NCBI RefSeq assembly: GCF_030272615.1
Contig: NC_081405.1
Location: 25,498,272 to 25,562,271 of the forward strand
Reading direction: 5' to 3'
DNA: 64,000 nt
Source of the DNA: Cryptomeria japonica
Lineage: Eukaryota; Streptophyta; Pinopsida; Cupressales; Cupressaceae
Below, one piece after another: positions 22,801-34,781 of the stretch. A program made the position numbers and the translations under genes. Every line of letters begins with the position of its first letter. Positions within the stretch are counted from its first letter, which is position 1. Under the pieces are notes generated by a model. It was not told where the DNA came from. It was given only the letters and a program-made list of their open reading frames with translations, and did not search any database.

Positions 22801-25800
22801 GTGAACACACTATGAGAACGAGAGCTTTCGGCATTCATGCTCGTTGAACCAACTCTCCTGTTTGCAAGTCCCTGTTATGAGAGGTATGTAACTATTAGCT
22901 AAAAGAAAAAGAGGGAACACCAAAACCAATATTCTTGATTACCTTCTACGTACTAGTGACTGCATATGACTCAAGAAACACAACTGATAGCATTTGGCAT
23001 GAAATAAACATTATTTGCTGGCCTTGTTGGGTTCATGTAGATGGATACAATGCTTTGGCATAGAAGAAAAAATTTCTTGTTCTAATATTAAATGGTCCAA
23101 CAGTAAAAAGAAATACATAACTTTATATTTCTTTTCTTAAAATTTAAGTTCTGCCAATAATTTCAAAAAATAGGTTGTGATTACGAAGTCAATTCAAACT
23201 TCTCAGATGAAAATAAAATAAAATGACTTCATAACTGTGCTGGCAAAAGAATGTCCAGTGCTTTTACATCTTGATATCTATTCAGAATGCAAAGCACAGG
23301 ATTTTACCAATTCAGATTCCAAATAAAAAACTAGAGAATGGCAAAGTAGAAATACTATGAAGGAAAAGAAATACAAGAACAGGTACACAAGCATGATATT
23401 CAAAATGGGCATCTCCAAACACGCAATTTGGATTCCTAGGAAATTATAATCAACTACACCATATAAGTCAGGAATGAGTTTGTAGAAATGACATGAACCA
23501 AAGTATTTCTGTAATGAACAAATTATAGCACTGTTCTAAATTTTCTCCGAAATATGTTATTCAACCTTACTCAACTGGTTAGTAATCTTAAATAATGTCA
23601 TATTGGATCAATTGAAGTAGGAAATCTGGATGACCTCGACAGGTCAGATTTCCCCATGTATGACAGCTGCAGATCAAGATGGATACAATGCTTTCACATT
23701 TCTAACAAAGTATGGATCGGAAAACTTGGGACTTCAATTGAGTAATACCCAGGCATATGTGTAGCTATAAAATAGACATCCTAAAACTTGGTCAGAGGCA
23801 CTTGAATAATTCAGAATATACAGTTAAGCAATTAAATGCCTGGAGTGCCACCTTCCAACAATTATTTCTCTGAGGTTCTCTCCAAGCACCAATTGCTAGC
23901 ATTTAAAAGTAAACAAACAGAACAAAAAGTCATTCTTAAATTCTTTTCCACAGAAAAATAGCAGCAGCCAAAGCATTTTCTTTCCAATTTTATATAATGG
24001 ACAGGAAAGGATTTTAGTATACAGGGACAGGACATTCTTGAAAATCCTCTCCCCTCTTTTTTGGTCAATCCAGCCTAACTTACAACAGTACGAGGAAAAA
24101 TCAATGTGTTCTCCTATTTTAATGAACAGGAGCAGGGCCTTCTTGAAAATCATCTCTTCCTTTTCTGGTTTAGGGCAGTCTAACTTAAAACAGTACAGAG
24201 AAAAAAATCCGTGTGCTCTCATCTGTTACAACCCCAAGAGTTAAACTTTCTTCTGCATATATAGTACCTAGAAATTGCCCTAGGAATAATATTCTTATTG
24301 TGGTCCTATATGTCAAACAAAAATATTCATTTTCTGTCTATTCCTTTGCAGTCATCTAGCCTCTAACAAACTCATATTAGAGGATAATTACTGTATTACA
24401 TGATATGCAAGTCAGCATTTATCCTTTAAAACAAAATACCGTTGCAAATGGCCTGTCACATTCTTCTACTAACTCCATCTTCTACTAGAATGTCTCCAAT
24501 CTGCTAGACCAATTATAAAAAATCAATAATGCAAATTTGCCTACTGTGGCTCTTGTCTAGTCAATGGATCAGTGCACTAAGATTATCAACTGCTCACATT
24601 ATTACTAAGTTAGCAAGCAAATCTTCAATAGCAAACACTAAATTACATTGTTTTTTCACTCGAAAATTATCAAATCACTTAAAGCAAGCCTATCAAATCA
24701 TTAAAAGTCAGCTGTTAGCTAAGGCAAAGATAATGACTAATGAATAAGGCAAAAGATAATGAATAATGGATCACTGTGTCCATTCGGTGATATATTCTCT
24801 AACAACCAGTGAAACAAAAATACATCAGCCCACAAGACAGCATGCTCTTGGCAACATTTAAGTTCCTTGCTTCATATCTTAAAACATCCTGGAGACACTG
24901 TTACAAAGTTTTATTTGTATCACATTTAAAAACTTGTTGATGCTACCTTGAGATGTAAAGGAATATCAGTTCCTGCAGAAAAGATGTACTCAAACATACA
25001 TCTATCTTACTGCATCAAGACTTGCCCATAATCATGGGAGCACCCTGCACAAGGGATCAGTCTTAATGCTGGAAGTTATTTCATAATTTAAGTTAACATC
25101 AAAGCAGGTTTCTTTTCGAAGCATCAAGAGAGCAAGGACAACCAATATAAGTGAGAGTGCCAGTCTGAATAGCAATAGTAGGGAATGCAATAAAAAGTTT
25201 ACATACCTCCAACAAGAGGTTGGCAAAAAATTAAGAGTGTAATCAAATTGTTTCATCTCTTGAAATCTATAAGTAGGAAATGGTAAGACTTTTGTGGAGA
25301 GGAACGGACCTGATGTGCTCATGCGTGCAATCATTTAATGACAAAGGAAATCAAATAGCCATACAAGCAAGAACAATTTATCAATTAATTAGTCATAGGG
25401 TAACAAATAGCCAGAGCACATTATTTATTTTCAATGCAGGATTGTCTTCCATTTGATATTACAGATATAAGGACCAGCCACTCAACCAATCTAAATCTCA
25501 AGCATGATGTTAATTTGTTAATGTCAAACCCCACTGTCAAAAGGTTCTAACAGAAGAGGATTCTAACTTGATTCAAGAATCAAGAGTCCAGGGCACATAA
25601 GTTGGAAAAATGTTGTACACTGTGCATATTAAAACATTTTATATTTTGTAATTGGGCAATATTTTCCAAGGAGAGGTTGTATTTGACATTGCAAATGTAT
25701 ATAATGTGGACAGGACAACGTTGAGTGTGTGTGTGGAGGGGGGCGGGGGGGGGTGTCAATCAGACTTATTGGAGGAATGCATGTAATGTTTTTGGTTAAT

Positions 25801-28800
25801 TGTAAAAGCATTTAATGCTAGGGGCACATGTCACAAGCCAACTTGGTTTGATGGAGCGAATGGACCACCATAGAGATGTTGGAGCATTAGTTATTTGTGC
25901 ATTGGAAGCATTAAGCATTTCTGCTTGGCTAGGAAGCATCTAGTGAGTTTCTGCTTGCTTGTTACTCTTGTGTCTATAAACAGGAGGCTTGGGATGGAAT
26001 AATTCGGCACTTGATCATCTTGTACTTGTTCATTGTGAGTGAATCTTGGTCCTTGTAGCTTGGTTTGGATTACTTGATGAGGACTTGGGAAGAATGGTGT
26101 AGGACATTTGGTTCTTATTTTTCTCTTGCAACAATATCATGAGGATAAGCAACAATTGCTCAATAGTGCAGAAGGTCACATCTTGCATGGTTTCCTCAAT
26201 GGTTGAGAGTGTTGATTGTGAATGTTTTGTTATTGGTAATACATTGGTTTTTCATGGAAGTTTTTCATGGAAGGGTTCTCCTAGAGTATATTAGTGTCTC
26301 TCTCTTTTGCATGGTTTTGCTTTGGTATGGACAATTTTTAGATTCAAGAAAGATGTTATAGTGGTATCATTGATCTATAAGTTGTAGGAAATTGTATATA
26401 TTTCCTTACAATTAGTATCTATTAGCATCCAAAATTTGTTTACGATTTTAGTACTAGTAATGTGGATTTCCTTTCAATATGTAATATTTCTCCAACAATT
26501 AGGATCATTTAATTACACTAAAAAAAACACAAGTGGAACCAATTAAGATCTACTAGAGGTAATTAATCCATGCTAAACAATGTTAATGGTTCAACCCCAT
26601 GAACCTACTACAGGTTTAAGTTTGATTTGGCCCAAGTACAAGTCTGGATTCAATTCAATGGGGGATCCAACCAAGGTTCTGCAAAAAGTCTATGGATTAG
26701 TTCAGGACGAACTTGTCCTAAATTTTGCCTCCTATTCCTACTGAGATGAACCTGTCACTTTTCTGTGATTTATTCTATTTTCTAGTTTGGCATTTAATTA
26801 ATCATTCATCCCTGTTTTAAGGCTTATTTGCAACTAACAGAATGAGATGTTTTCTCATGGAATGCCGCCTTAGTTGCAGCTAATAGAAAAACATAATAAG
26901 TATCCTTCACAAGGATTGAGACTATTTTATCAAAAGCAATAAACAAGTGACTGAATCAATTAGTTCATTTTTACCAACATGCTCCAACCTATGCCAATAG
27001 AAGAGCCTTTGAGCATGGTACGATCATCTATCAAGACATAATAGAAAGGGGTTTTCTAATCAAATATTGCAGTTGGAAATGCCTTCATAGATATGTATGC
27101 AAAATGTGAAAGCGCATACATAAGGCATGTGAATTGTTTGACAAAATGCCTTGAGAAAATGTGGTATTATGGAATACGATTACTGCAAAATATACATAAA
27201 ATGGTGTTCTTGATGAAGTTTCAAAACTTAAAAAACAATTGTGGGACGCAAAAAAAAATTGGAATGTGTGATTTTTACACTCAAAAATAATTTTTTTTTT
27301 TTATGAAAATAGCATATGCCATGATAGTCCGTGTCATTTTGATGGCAAGGGCTCTGCCCCTTGACCCTGCCCTATACCATGACAAGGAATGCACCAAGGG
27401 TGCTGCCCCGCATTTCCCCTTGACCTGACTAAGGGCACTACCCCTAAATCCCACCACACTTATTTGATATGTTTTGTAATTGTATTTTGCATAAAATTTA
27501 TATTTTTTTAAAGAAATTTAAGTATTTTTAAGTTGTCAAGCTTGAGTATGCAAACTATGATATGCATATCCATCAAAGCAAATTTGATGGTGGATTTTCA
27601 TCAAGTATTAAAACTTGCCAATGCATTGATAGATATCTATGGCAAGTGTTTAAGCATACACAAGGCACATGAATTGTTTGACAAAATGCCTCAATAACAT
27701 GTGGACTCTTGAAATGTTATGCTTGCAGGATATGCGCAAAAATAATTTGCTGAAAAGGGCTTGGAAACATTTAAGCAAATGCAATTGGCAGATGTAAAGC
27801 TAGACATCTCATTTTGCAAATGTTATCATTATTAATAGTAATAACAATTATTAATATTAACTTACTATTATATTAACTTTATTGATATCACAGTTTTATA
27901 AATATTCTTGTAATTAAAAATATTAGATCCTCTAATATTTCTTATTTCAAGGCTGCAAATATGTATATATTTATGATTTTTATATGTTTTGTATGATTGA
28001 ACCTAATTGCCACCCAAAAAAATTTCATCAAATCCATGAACCAAACCCCCAAACCCAAACCAATACTAGGATCAGTAATTTAGATTAAAAACAGTCCTTA
28101 AGATGTAGGCGAACCAAATCAAACAGCCAACTGATATAATTCACAATCTATTGGAAAATTTAACGACAAATTGATCCTAAAATTCTTACAACGTTATAAA
28201 ACCACTTTATTTTGCTTTAAAGTGGCATGCAATTTGTACAACTTACTACCCCACATTTTATAAATCTTGTTTAAAGCAGCTGGAGGCTTGAATGGATTTT
28301 TATAATAGTCAATAAATGAATTACAGCATAGTTAATCATTAGTAACTTTCTCATACCACATTTACAATATTTTCAGTGCACTAGAGAGGCTATAGACTTC
28401 TAAAATGATCAGCTCGATTTCAAATATAAAGATGAAGGAGCAAGGTAATCAAATCCACATACTCGGAGAGCAATCTGTGTTACATCAGATACACTGGAGA
28501 CATATTCCTCTGTCAAATTTTCCACATAAACACCTGTCTTCACATCTTCCCTTATCTGTTCACACAGAGCATTGACAAATAATAAGAAATATACTCCAGC
28601 ATTGATCAAATTAGCATAACTATTGGAAATAATGAATAATATTCACATCAAAGGCAATATTTGTTATTAATTATTTCATTGAGCAATGCCAATTACCTAT
28701 TAGTTTCCATCAAAGGATTTCATACCTGGAGATTCTTTTGATTTGGCTCCAAGAGATCTGTAATTTGTTCATTATAAATCTGCATCAATTGCAAATAGGC

Positions 28801-31800
28801 ATACATCATAAGTTTGTATTCAATAGGAAACAACTATATGTTCTAACCAGCAGACATACATGAAAAAACATTTAACTTTTTGTGGATGATAAGCTCACCT
28901 CTAGGAAAGAACAGCGACATTGATAGCGAAGTTGCCTATCAGCATTCTTACCCTCTTCCTAAAACCAGGAAAATAAAGATTAGCTGGGAATGCAAATAAA
29001 CCATCTATTTCTATCAATTAGTCCTAGCAACAATACAAAGTCTGACTTGCCTCTTGGATTCGAGCAAAAAGCTGCTCAAATACACGAGGAGTGAGACCCC
29101 GGTCCTTGTTTGGGAATTTGTCTCCACTTGAATCACATGTTGGCCCCCACATGCTGTATGTTTTTCCACTGCCAGTCTGAAAGTAAGGATTAACAGACCC
29201 CGATGGATCATTTTACAAAATTGCGTTAGATAAGATGTTTAAATCCATGTGTTATTTCACAAAACAACTCTTATAGTTCATCTGTATGTGCCATGTGGAC
29301 TATTTTAAAAAAAAAATTAACACACAACTAGCAAACTAGTGCATCTTAAAGTTAGACAATAAAAGGAAATAAACTTTAAAGTTTAAAGACATGCTCCAAA
29401 GCATGATTTACAACTACTAAAATAGTACCTGGCCATAAGCAAATATTGAACTATTAAACCCTGCCATACAATTCTCTACCAGTGGCAGCCCGACCATCTC
29501 AAAAATTTCTTTCTGAATATAAACACATACAACAAAAGATACAGTCAGTTTGGCCAAAGATATCTTCATACGTACAGGTTACTTTAGTTGCATTTATATA
29601 TGTAAGTATTATAAGACTGGTTTCAGAAAAAACTAAAAAAATAAGGTACAATTTCTATTCCATAAGAACTCTATTAACATGCTTGTATAATTGGAATTGT
29701 GTATAGTTTTTGTCAACTTCTAAAGAATAACGTGCATATGATAATTTCCTCTGTATTAAAAATGGAAAAAAAAAGCCTATAACTGAACCCAACTTGCTAT
29801 GTCTGTTCTATTGGTAAACTGTGCTTAGTGACCCATTTTGGATCAGGTTAACCTTTTGTTTCACTAGGAACTAAAAATTAGGTTAGCCTTTGCTTGGGAA
29901 AATTCAAAATCATTCATTCTAAGAACCCAACAGTTTTTGACACATTATGTAGATGACAATGAACAAAATCAATTAATTACATCAAAGAATAGCATTCCAA
30001 CCAAGCCATTCTTTACCTGTGTGGAATCCATGCCTGCTACAGCATCAAAACTGAACTGTTGGTCAATAACAGTAATAGTATTCGGAGAGAGCATGTGGAC
30101 AACCTGAGTGACCTCCTTCTCTTCTGCTCTCATGGGTCTAATCCTGATTATTACCTGCACTGTCACCCTTCATAATTACATCTCCAAAAAGTTATAGGTG
30201 AAAGACAATATGAAGAAGATAAAAAAATCTCTTGAATGTGATCAACAAATACTAAGCTTATCCAGAAGAACTTCAGCAAATATAGAGACTGGGCTATGAC
30301 CACTATAGAATATGTAGCTGGCTCTGTTTATACTATCAGAACCGACAAGACTGATCAAGACATGCTAGAAAGCAACATTCAATAAATCAAACATTGCCAA
30401 CATTTGCAAACAAGACACTTCATGGTAATATTGTGTTTTCCACAGTCCAAAATACAAGTTCAAGATTTACCACAATCAACAATCCAGTTTGGATGAGCAA
30501 ACACTGTGGTTTCATCAATATCAAATTTTGGCTTGTTAGCAGAGGAAACTAATGAATACTTTCTCCAACATACCAGACTATACCCAGCATAGGATACATA
30601 TACCTGGCAATGTTTGTACCACAGAAACAACAAGAAAAATCAAAGCATAGTAAAAGCACCAGATTAAGTCATATTCATTGCAGTTTTTTAAATTAGGAAA
30701 ATGAGTACATTTTCTCTAACAAACAACCAAAGTTAAATTTCATCAGTCTGAAGAATTGAGCTCTTCTGGGAAAATTAATGGATATAAGATCACAGGATCT
30801 GCACAATCACCAATACAATGAAACCAGAAATTATTCCCAGTTTAGGATATACACTATTCTTAGGATCACATATTTCTACCAGTAAACACAGAACCAACTA
30901 AGGAATACTAAAAGCACCACATCAGCCATTCCAAATATTTAAAAAGGTAACAAGCAGCCAGACAATGAAACCCTCTTATTTTATCAATGTCATTGATGAT
31001 ATGTCAAATGAGTACATTTTCTCTAACAAACAACCAAAGTTACATTTCATCAGTCTGAAGAATTGAGCTCTTCTGGGAAAACTAACGGATATCAGATCAC
31101 AGGATCCGCACCCAATACAATGAAACCAGAAATTATTCCCAGTTTAGGATATACACTATTCTTAGGATCACATATTTCTACCAGTAAACACAGAACCATA
31201 GTTTTAAAACTCGTGGACTCGCCACGGACTCGCCACGGACTCGCGAGTCCATGGGAGCCACGAGTCGACTCGCCAAGACTCGCCGAGGCGAGTCCTGGCG
31301 AGTCCATCTGAAAGACTCGCGAGTCTTTTGCAAGGACTCGCGCGAGTCTTTTGCATGGACTCGCGAGTCTTTCAGATGGACTCGTGCGACCCAGAGAAAA
31401 TGTCATGCAAGCTTTAAAATTGAGTTTAACATGTGAAAAAATTAGGTCTCTCCGTCAGGATTCATATATGGAATATATACTGTCAGGATGTTTGAGAGTG
31501 GTTTCGGACCTCCAGGAGTTATAATGCAAAATCTAGTTTTTGGAGGATTCTTCAATTTTCCAGACTTAGTCAGATTTCAGGATCAGGAAGACATTCCAAA
31601 CTTAGCCAAATTTCAGGGCATTTGAAGATCAAGATGACATTCCAGACTTTAAGTTATATTCCATATATACTGTCAGGATGTTTGAGAGTGGTTTCGAACC
31701 TCCAGGAGTTATAATGCAAAATCTAGTTTTTGGAGGATTCTTCAATTTTCCAGACTTAGTCAAATTTTAGGATCTTTCGGCGATGCCCCTTGACCCCAAC

Positions 31801-34752
31801 TTGGGGGCGTTGCCCCGAAACCCCCGTCGAAAAATATGGGGGGAAATTGCGCCGATGGAAGTAGGGAAAATTTAACCTCCGAGTCTCATTAGGCTCCATA
31901 TAAAAGCATAATTAGCATTGAAGAAATCTTGGTATTATACATTTTAGAGTTGAAAGTTTGAAACTATGAGTATGTGACATGTGTAATGTTTCAATTATGG
32001 CTCTTATGTTCTCTAAATGCATTAATTTCTTTATGTTTTTTTGTAAAACTACGGTTTTTTTTTTTGCCGAGTCCTTGCCGAGTCTTTCACGAGTCTTTCA
32101 CGAGTCCGAGTCCGAGTCCAAATTTTTGGTTTGCCGAGTCCGTGGCGAGTCCGAGTTTTTCAACAAAAGCACCACATCAGCCATTCCAAATATTTAAAAA
32201 GGTAACGAGCAGCCAGACAATGAAACCCTCTTATTTTATCAATGCCATTGATGATATGCCACTGCCACAAACACCAATCGAATTTGTTCAATTCAAACAA
32301 TATAATCTATAAGCAAAAGCCAGCATGAGAATTCATATTATCAGGAACTAGTTTATGTCAGAGAAAACCAGTGGTTGTTACAGTATTTCACTCTCTCTGA
32401 AATTGCAAAGACTATTTATTTGTAGTGTGAATGTATGCCTTTTTTTGTTTCTACTACTAAACTAAAAGACCAATCAAAATTAAAATATCACAGGATATGC
32501 ACATTCTTGAACTCTGTGAAAACTATTCTCACTGCAGAATAAACACATTGCTCTGTTTCTACCACATAACAACACAAATGAAGACATACTGAAAGGGGCC
32601 TATATATCCATTACCATGGATGAATTCTAAGGGGTGTTATAGGCTAAAATTCAATTATATTGGAGTGCATCTACCCCGTTCTCACAATTCCAAAACTACC
32701 AGTGTAAATGCTAAATGTAGACCGTGTGCTACATATAACTAATCTAATAGGAAACAGAACAGAGAACTGTGATTTAACTTGCCTCATGTTGCAGGCTTTA
32801 TAGCTATACCCAAGTTGAAGTCTCAATATTTACCATAATTACCAGACCAGATTGGCTAATAGGACGAGAAGATAGCTCATTATCAATTTAGGGCAAGTGG
32901 GCAGCATCTCATCGATCACGCAGATCATTCATTTAACTTGAAAATTTAGATCCAAACCAATATCTCACTTAGGACAAATGAAGGCATCTTGTATTAGCCA
33001 AAATAAATAGGAAAAATGCAGAACCATTAATTAACTTTGCTTTACCCCACTGTCTGAGGTAATCTTTACAGTACAAGTTCAAGATTTACCATAAAAGGAA
33101 AAACTCGCCAGTACATATTGGCTAAATAGGGCAAATGGTAATCTAATCAGAGAAAATAAGTATTTAATTAGGACAATGTCTTCTATTAGAAAAAAAAAAT
33201 TGAACTAGGAAGAGAAAGAAAAACCATGATTACTACCTCTTATCTCCACCGTCTGGAGTAGGATTTACAGTACAAGCTCAGACTTCACCTCGTGTACAAA
33301 TAATTACCAGTCCATAGTGGCTAAGTAGGGCAACTGGGCATGCCATTGGAACAAATGGGTATCTAATTAAGACAAATGGGAGTGCCTTTGATTAGCAAAG
33401 AGTGATCGGGGGAGGAAATAGATTAAAACAACAGAACTACGAGTCAACTTCTCTTGATCCCACTGTGTGGACTAGACTTTCTAATATAAGTTCATGGTCT
33501 AGTGACCAAAATCATCGGTACAGATTTGCTAACGTTAATGAGTTATCCCTTTGGATCAAATGTGTATGTCACCAGAACAAAAAGGCATCTACTAAGGACG
33601 AATAGGGTTGCCTATTGACAGAAATAAACAAGGCGCAAAGAATGAACAGATGAATTTACTTGCCTTGACTCCAGTGTCTGAAGCAGCCTTGTCAGAGACA
33701 AAAGAAGCGTTATACTTTGTTGGGCAGTCGAGACCTAATTTCCTTCTTGCAGGAGGAGTGCCCGTGGCTCTGGGAGGAAGAGGAGGTCTGGGAGGCCTAG
33801 CTCTGGAGGCCATTTTGGCAGGGGAGGGGGATCCTCCCTCAACATTGCTATGACTTGGTTTGACTTGCTTGACATTGTCATCCTCTGGGGGCACATTCTC
33901 ACTGCCATACCTGAGCTTTCTGTGTGCGAGAATGACGTTGGTCTTCTTCGGGCGAGAGAGTCTAGAGTAGGATTTACAGTACAAGCTCAAACTTCAACTC
34001 GTGTAGCAATAATTACCAGTCCAGAGTGGCTAAGTAGGGCAACTGGGCATGGCATTGGATCAAATGGGTATGTAATTTAGACAAATGGGAGTGCCCTTGA
34101 TTAGCAAAGAGTGAACGGGGGAGGAAACAAATTAAAACAACAGAACTACAAATTATTCTAACTTCTCTTGATCCCATTGTATGGACTAGACTTTATAATA
34201 TAAGTTCAAAGTTTAGTGACCACAATCATCGGTACAGATTGGCTAACCAGAGCAAATGAGTTATCCCTTTGGATCAAATGTGTATCTCACTGTAACAAAA
34301 AAGCATCTAATAGGGACGAATGGGGTTGTCGTACTAACAAAAAGTAAACAAGGCGCAAAAAATGAACAACAGATGAAATTACTTGCCTTGACTCCAGTGT
34401 CTGAAGCAGCCTTGTCAGAAACAAAAGAAGTGTTATACTCTGTTGGGCACTCGAGACCTAATTTCCTTCTTGCAGGGGGAGTGCCTGTGGCTCTTGGAGG
34501 AAGAGGAGGCCTGGGAGGCCTAGATCTGGAGGCCATTTTGGCAGGGGAGGGGGATCCTCCCTCAACATTGCTATGACTTGGCTTGACATTGTCATCCTCT
34601 GGGGGCACATTCTCACTACCATACTTGGGCTTTCTGTGTGCGAGAATGGCGTTGGTCTTCTTTGGGCGAGAGAGTCTCTCTGAAAATGGCTCCCTCTCCA
34701 ATGGTGAAGTGGGTAATCCCCTGAGGGGTCTCGATCGATACGAACAAGACAT
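16865..34752 (-). CDS. KIN12: Kinesin-12 family motor, PAKRP1/KIN12A-KIN12B type
   Basis: Joined exons (minus): 34752-34387, 30154-30017, 29512-29429, 29176-29051, 28958-28899, 28779-28726, 28555-28463, 22871-22776, 22097-21952, 21856-21707, 21580-21451, 21356-20196, 20044-19946, 18606-18454, 18369-17545, 17209-16865. All phases agree, giving 1341 aa. Residues 1-120 are a basic, Pro-rich extension. The motor runs from about 121 to 475, with P-loop GQTGSGKT (195-202), switch I NAESSRSH (320-327) and switch II DLAGSE (357-362). After the neck ([16 protein letters not shown]) comes a Ser-rich linker in exon 12, then coiled coils in exons 13-16. The last residues, [10 protein letters not shown], resemble the KIN12A/B C-terminus. 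The start is the first ATG after an in-frame TGA near 34809. Family role: plus-end-directed phragmoplast motor in cytokinesis. Exon 12's end could be 20196 or slightly upstream (two in-phase GT sites). Whether the gene corresponds to A or B is not resolvable. Confidence 0.93.
19326..19943. repeat. Tandem duplication of 309 bp in kinesin intron 13
   Basis: Two nearly identical units (19326-19634 and 19635-19943), both starting AATGTAAACCTATAC and ending AAAAGTGTCAATAT, with about four base differences. The second unit ends two bases before the exon 13 boundary at 19946, so the donor region was copied into the intron. The high identity indicates a recent duplication. Confidence 0.95.
25611..26375 (+). 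repeat. Possible LTR remnant inside intron 7
   Basis: The stretch has LTR-like traits: TGTTGTACACTG at the left, a TATA-like CTATAAACAGG near 25975, and TGGTATCATTGATC (26362-26375) at the right, which resembles a copia primer site TGGTATCA. No internal domains follow, and ends and duplication could not be verified. Confidence 0.3.
26970..27840 (+). pseudogene. PPR protein pseudogene fragments in kinesin intron 7
   Basis: Plus-strand translations in shifting frames give parts of plant PLS-class pentatricopeptide repeat proteins: [16 protein letters not shown] near 27010-27060, [14 protein letters not shown] at 27073-27115, then, after an unrelated block, [20 protein letters not shown] near 27625-27685 and [15 protein letters not shown] near 27755-27800. 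Between them (27290-27540) lies GC-rich CTGCCCCTTGACC sequence that looks like an insertion. Many stops and frameshifts make it a dead copy. Functional PLS proteins bind organellar RNA and edit it. Confidence 0.7.
29050..29051 (-). other. GC donor of kinesin intron 4
   Basis: The boundary reads CAAGAG|GCAAGT (29051|29050) and the acceptor TTTTAG|GAAGAG (28959|28958). The joined protein, ARIQE then [20 protein letters not shown], follows the family pattern. Using the GT inside GCAAGT would put exon 5 out of phase. This is therefore a second GC-AG intron in the gene. Confidence 0.85.
30701..32270. repeat. Tandem duplication of 307 bp in kinesin intron 1, second copy split by a transposon
   Basis: Unit 1 (30701-31007) and unit 2 (31008-31198 plus 32165-about 32270) share ATGAGTACATTTTCTC at the start and AAAAGCACCACATCAGCC further on. 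Unit 2 is interrupted after CAGAACCA by the element at 31199-32164, which stands where unit 1 has the 13 bases ACTAAGGAATACT. Unit 1 therefore shows the empty site. Confidence 0.9.
31199..32164. mobile_element. TIR DNA transposon (MITE-like) rich in ACTCG motifs
   Basis: The left end TAGTTTTAAAACTCG is followed by TGGACTCGCCACGGACTCG. The right end read inverted is GTTGAAAAACTCG followed by GACTCGCCACGGACTCGG, so about 30 bp pair as terminal inverted repeats. The subterminal parts are packed with GACTCG/CGAGTC units (31208-31385 and 32075-32155). Inside is a 110 bp direct repeat (about 31455-31570 and 31650-31770) and a GC-rich CTTGACCCC block. No transposase is present. It is a non-autonomous element; the superfamily is not decided, and no clean target duplication is visible. 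Confidence 0.75.
33252..34678. repeat. Tandem duplication (~712 bp) including part of kinesin exon 1
   Basis: Unit 1 (about 33252-33963) and unit 2 (about 33964-34678) both begin GAGTAGGATTTACAGTACAAG and end GGGCGAGAGAGTCT. They contain the same intron start, the same GC donor and the same coding stretch from RLSRPKK to DTGVK. Differences include Ala/Ser and Lys/Glu changes and a 9-base in-frame indel (VKQVKP against VKP). Confidence 0.93.
33664..33963 (-). pseudogene. Partial second copy of kinesin exon 1
   Basis: Open frame from [16 protein letters not shown] to [11 protein letters not shown], ending at the same AAG|GCAAGT donor (33664|33663). It lacks the first 25-30 codons, including the start ATG; an internal Met (KMASRARPP) remains. 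An AG acceptor-like CTACTCTAG just upstream would join out of phase with exon 1, so inclusion as an extra exon would break the protein. The open frame and in-frame indel suggest that it is young or still constrained. Confidence 0.7.
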
Positions 34753-34781
34753 TTCTTCGTTCCTGATGAAGATGCTTCTCC

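Larger units (their letters stand above)
22872..28462 (-). other. Kinesin intron 7 (5.6 kb)
   Basis: This intron lies between the exon ending ...VTQIALR and the exon starting [11 protein letters not shown], inside the motor domain, with GT donor (CGA|GTATGT) and AG acceptor (AACAG|GGACTT). It carries a G-rich low-complexity run (25727-25757), a possible LTR remnant (25611-26375) and PPR pseudogene pieces on the opposite strand (26970-27840). The rest, 22900-25600, is unassigned AT-rich sequence. Confidence 0.85.
30155..34386 (-). other. Kinesin intron 1 (4.2 kb), GC-AG type
   Basis: The donor on the minus strand is AAG|GCAAGT (34387|34386) and the acceptor TGCAG|GTAATA (30155|30154). Only the GC donor keeps frame: exon 1 ends ...GVK and exon 2 begins VIIRIRPM, the first motor strand. 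The GT two bases further would shift the frame. The intron contains a tandem duplication (30701-32270), a TIR transposon (31199-32164), degenerate ~215 bp repeats, and a partial second copy of exon 1 (33664-33963). Confidence 0.88.
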
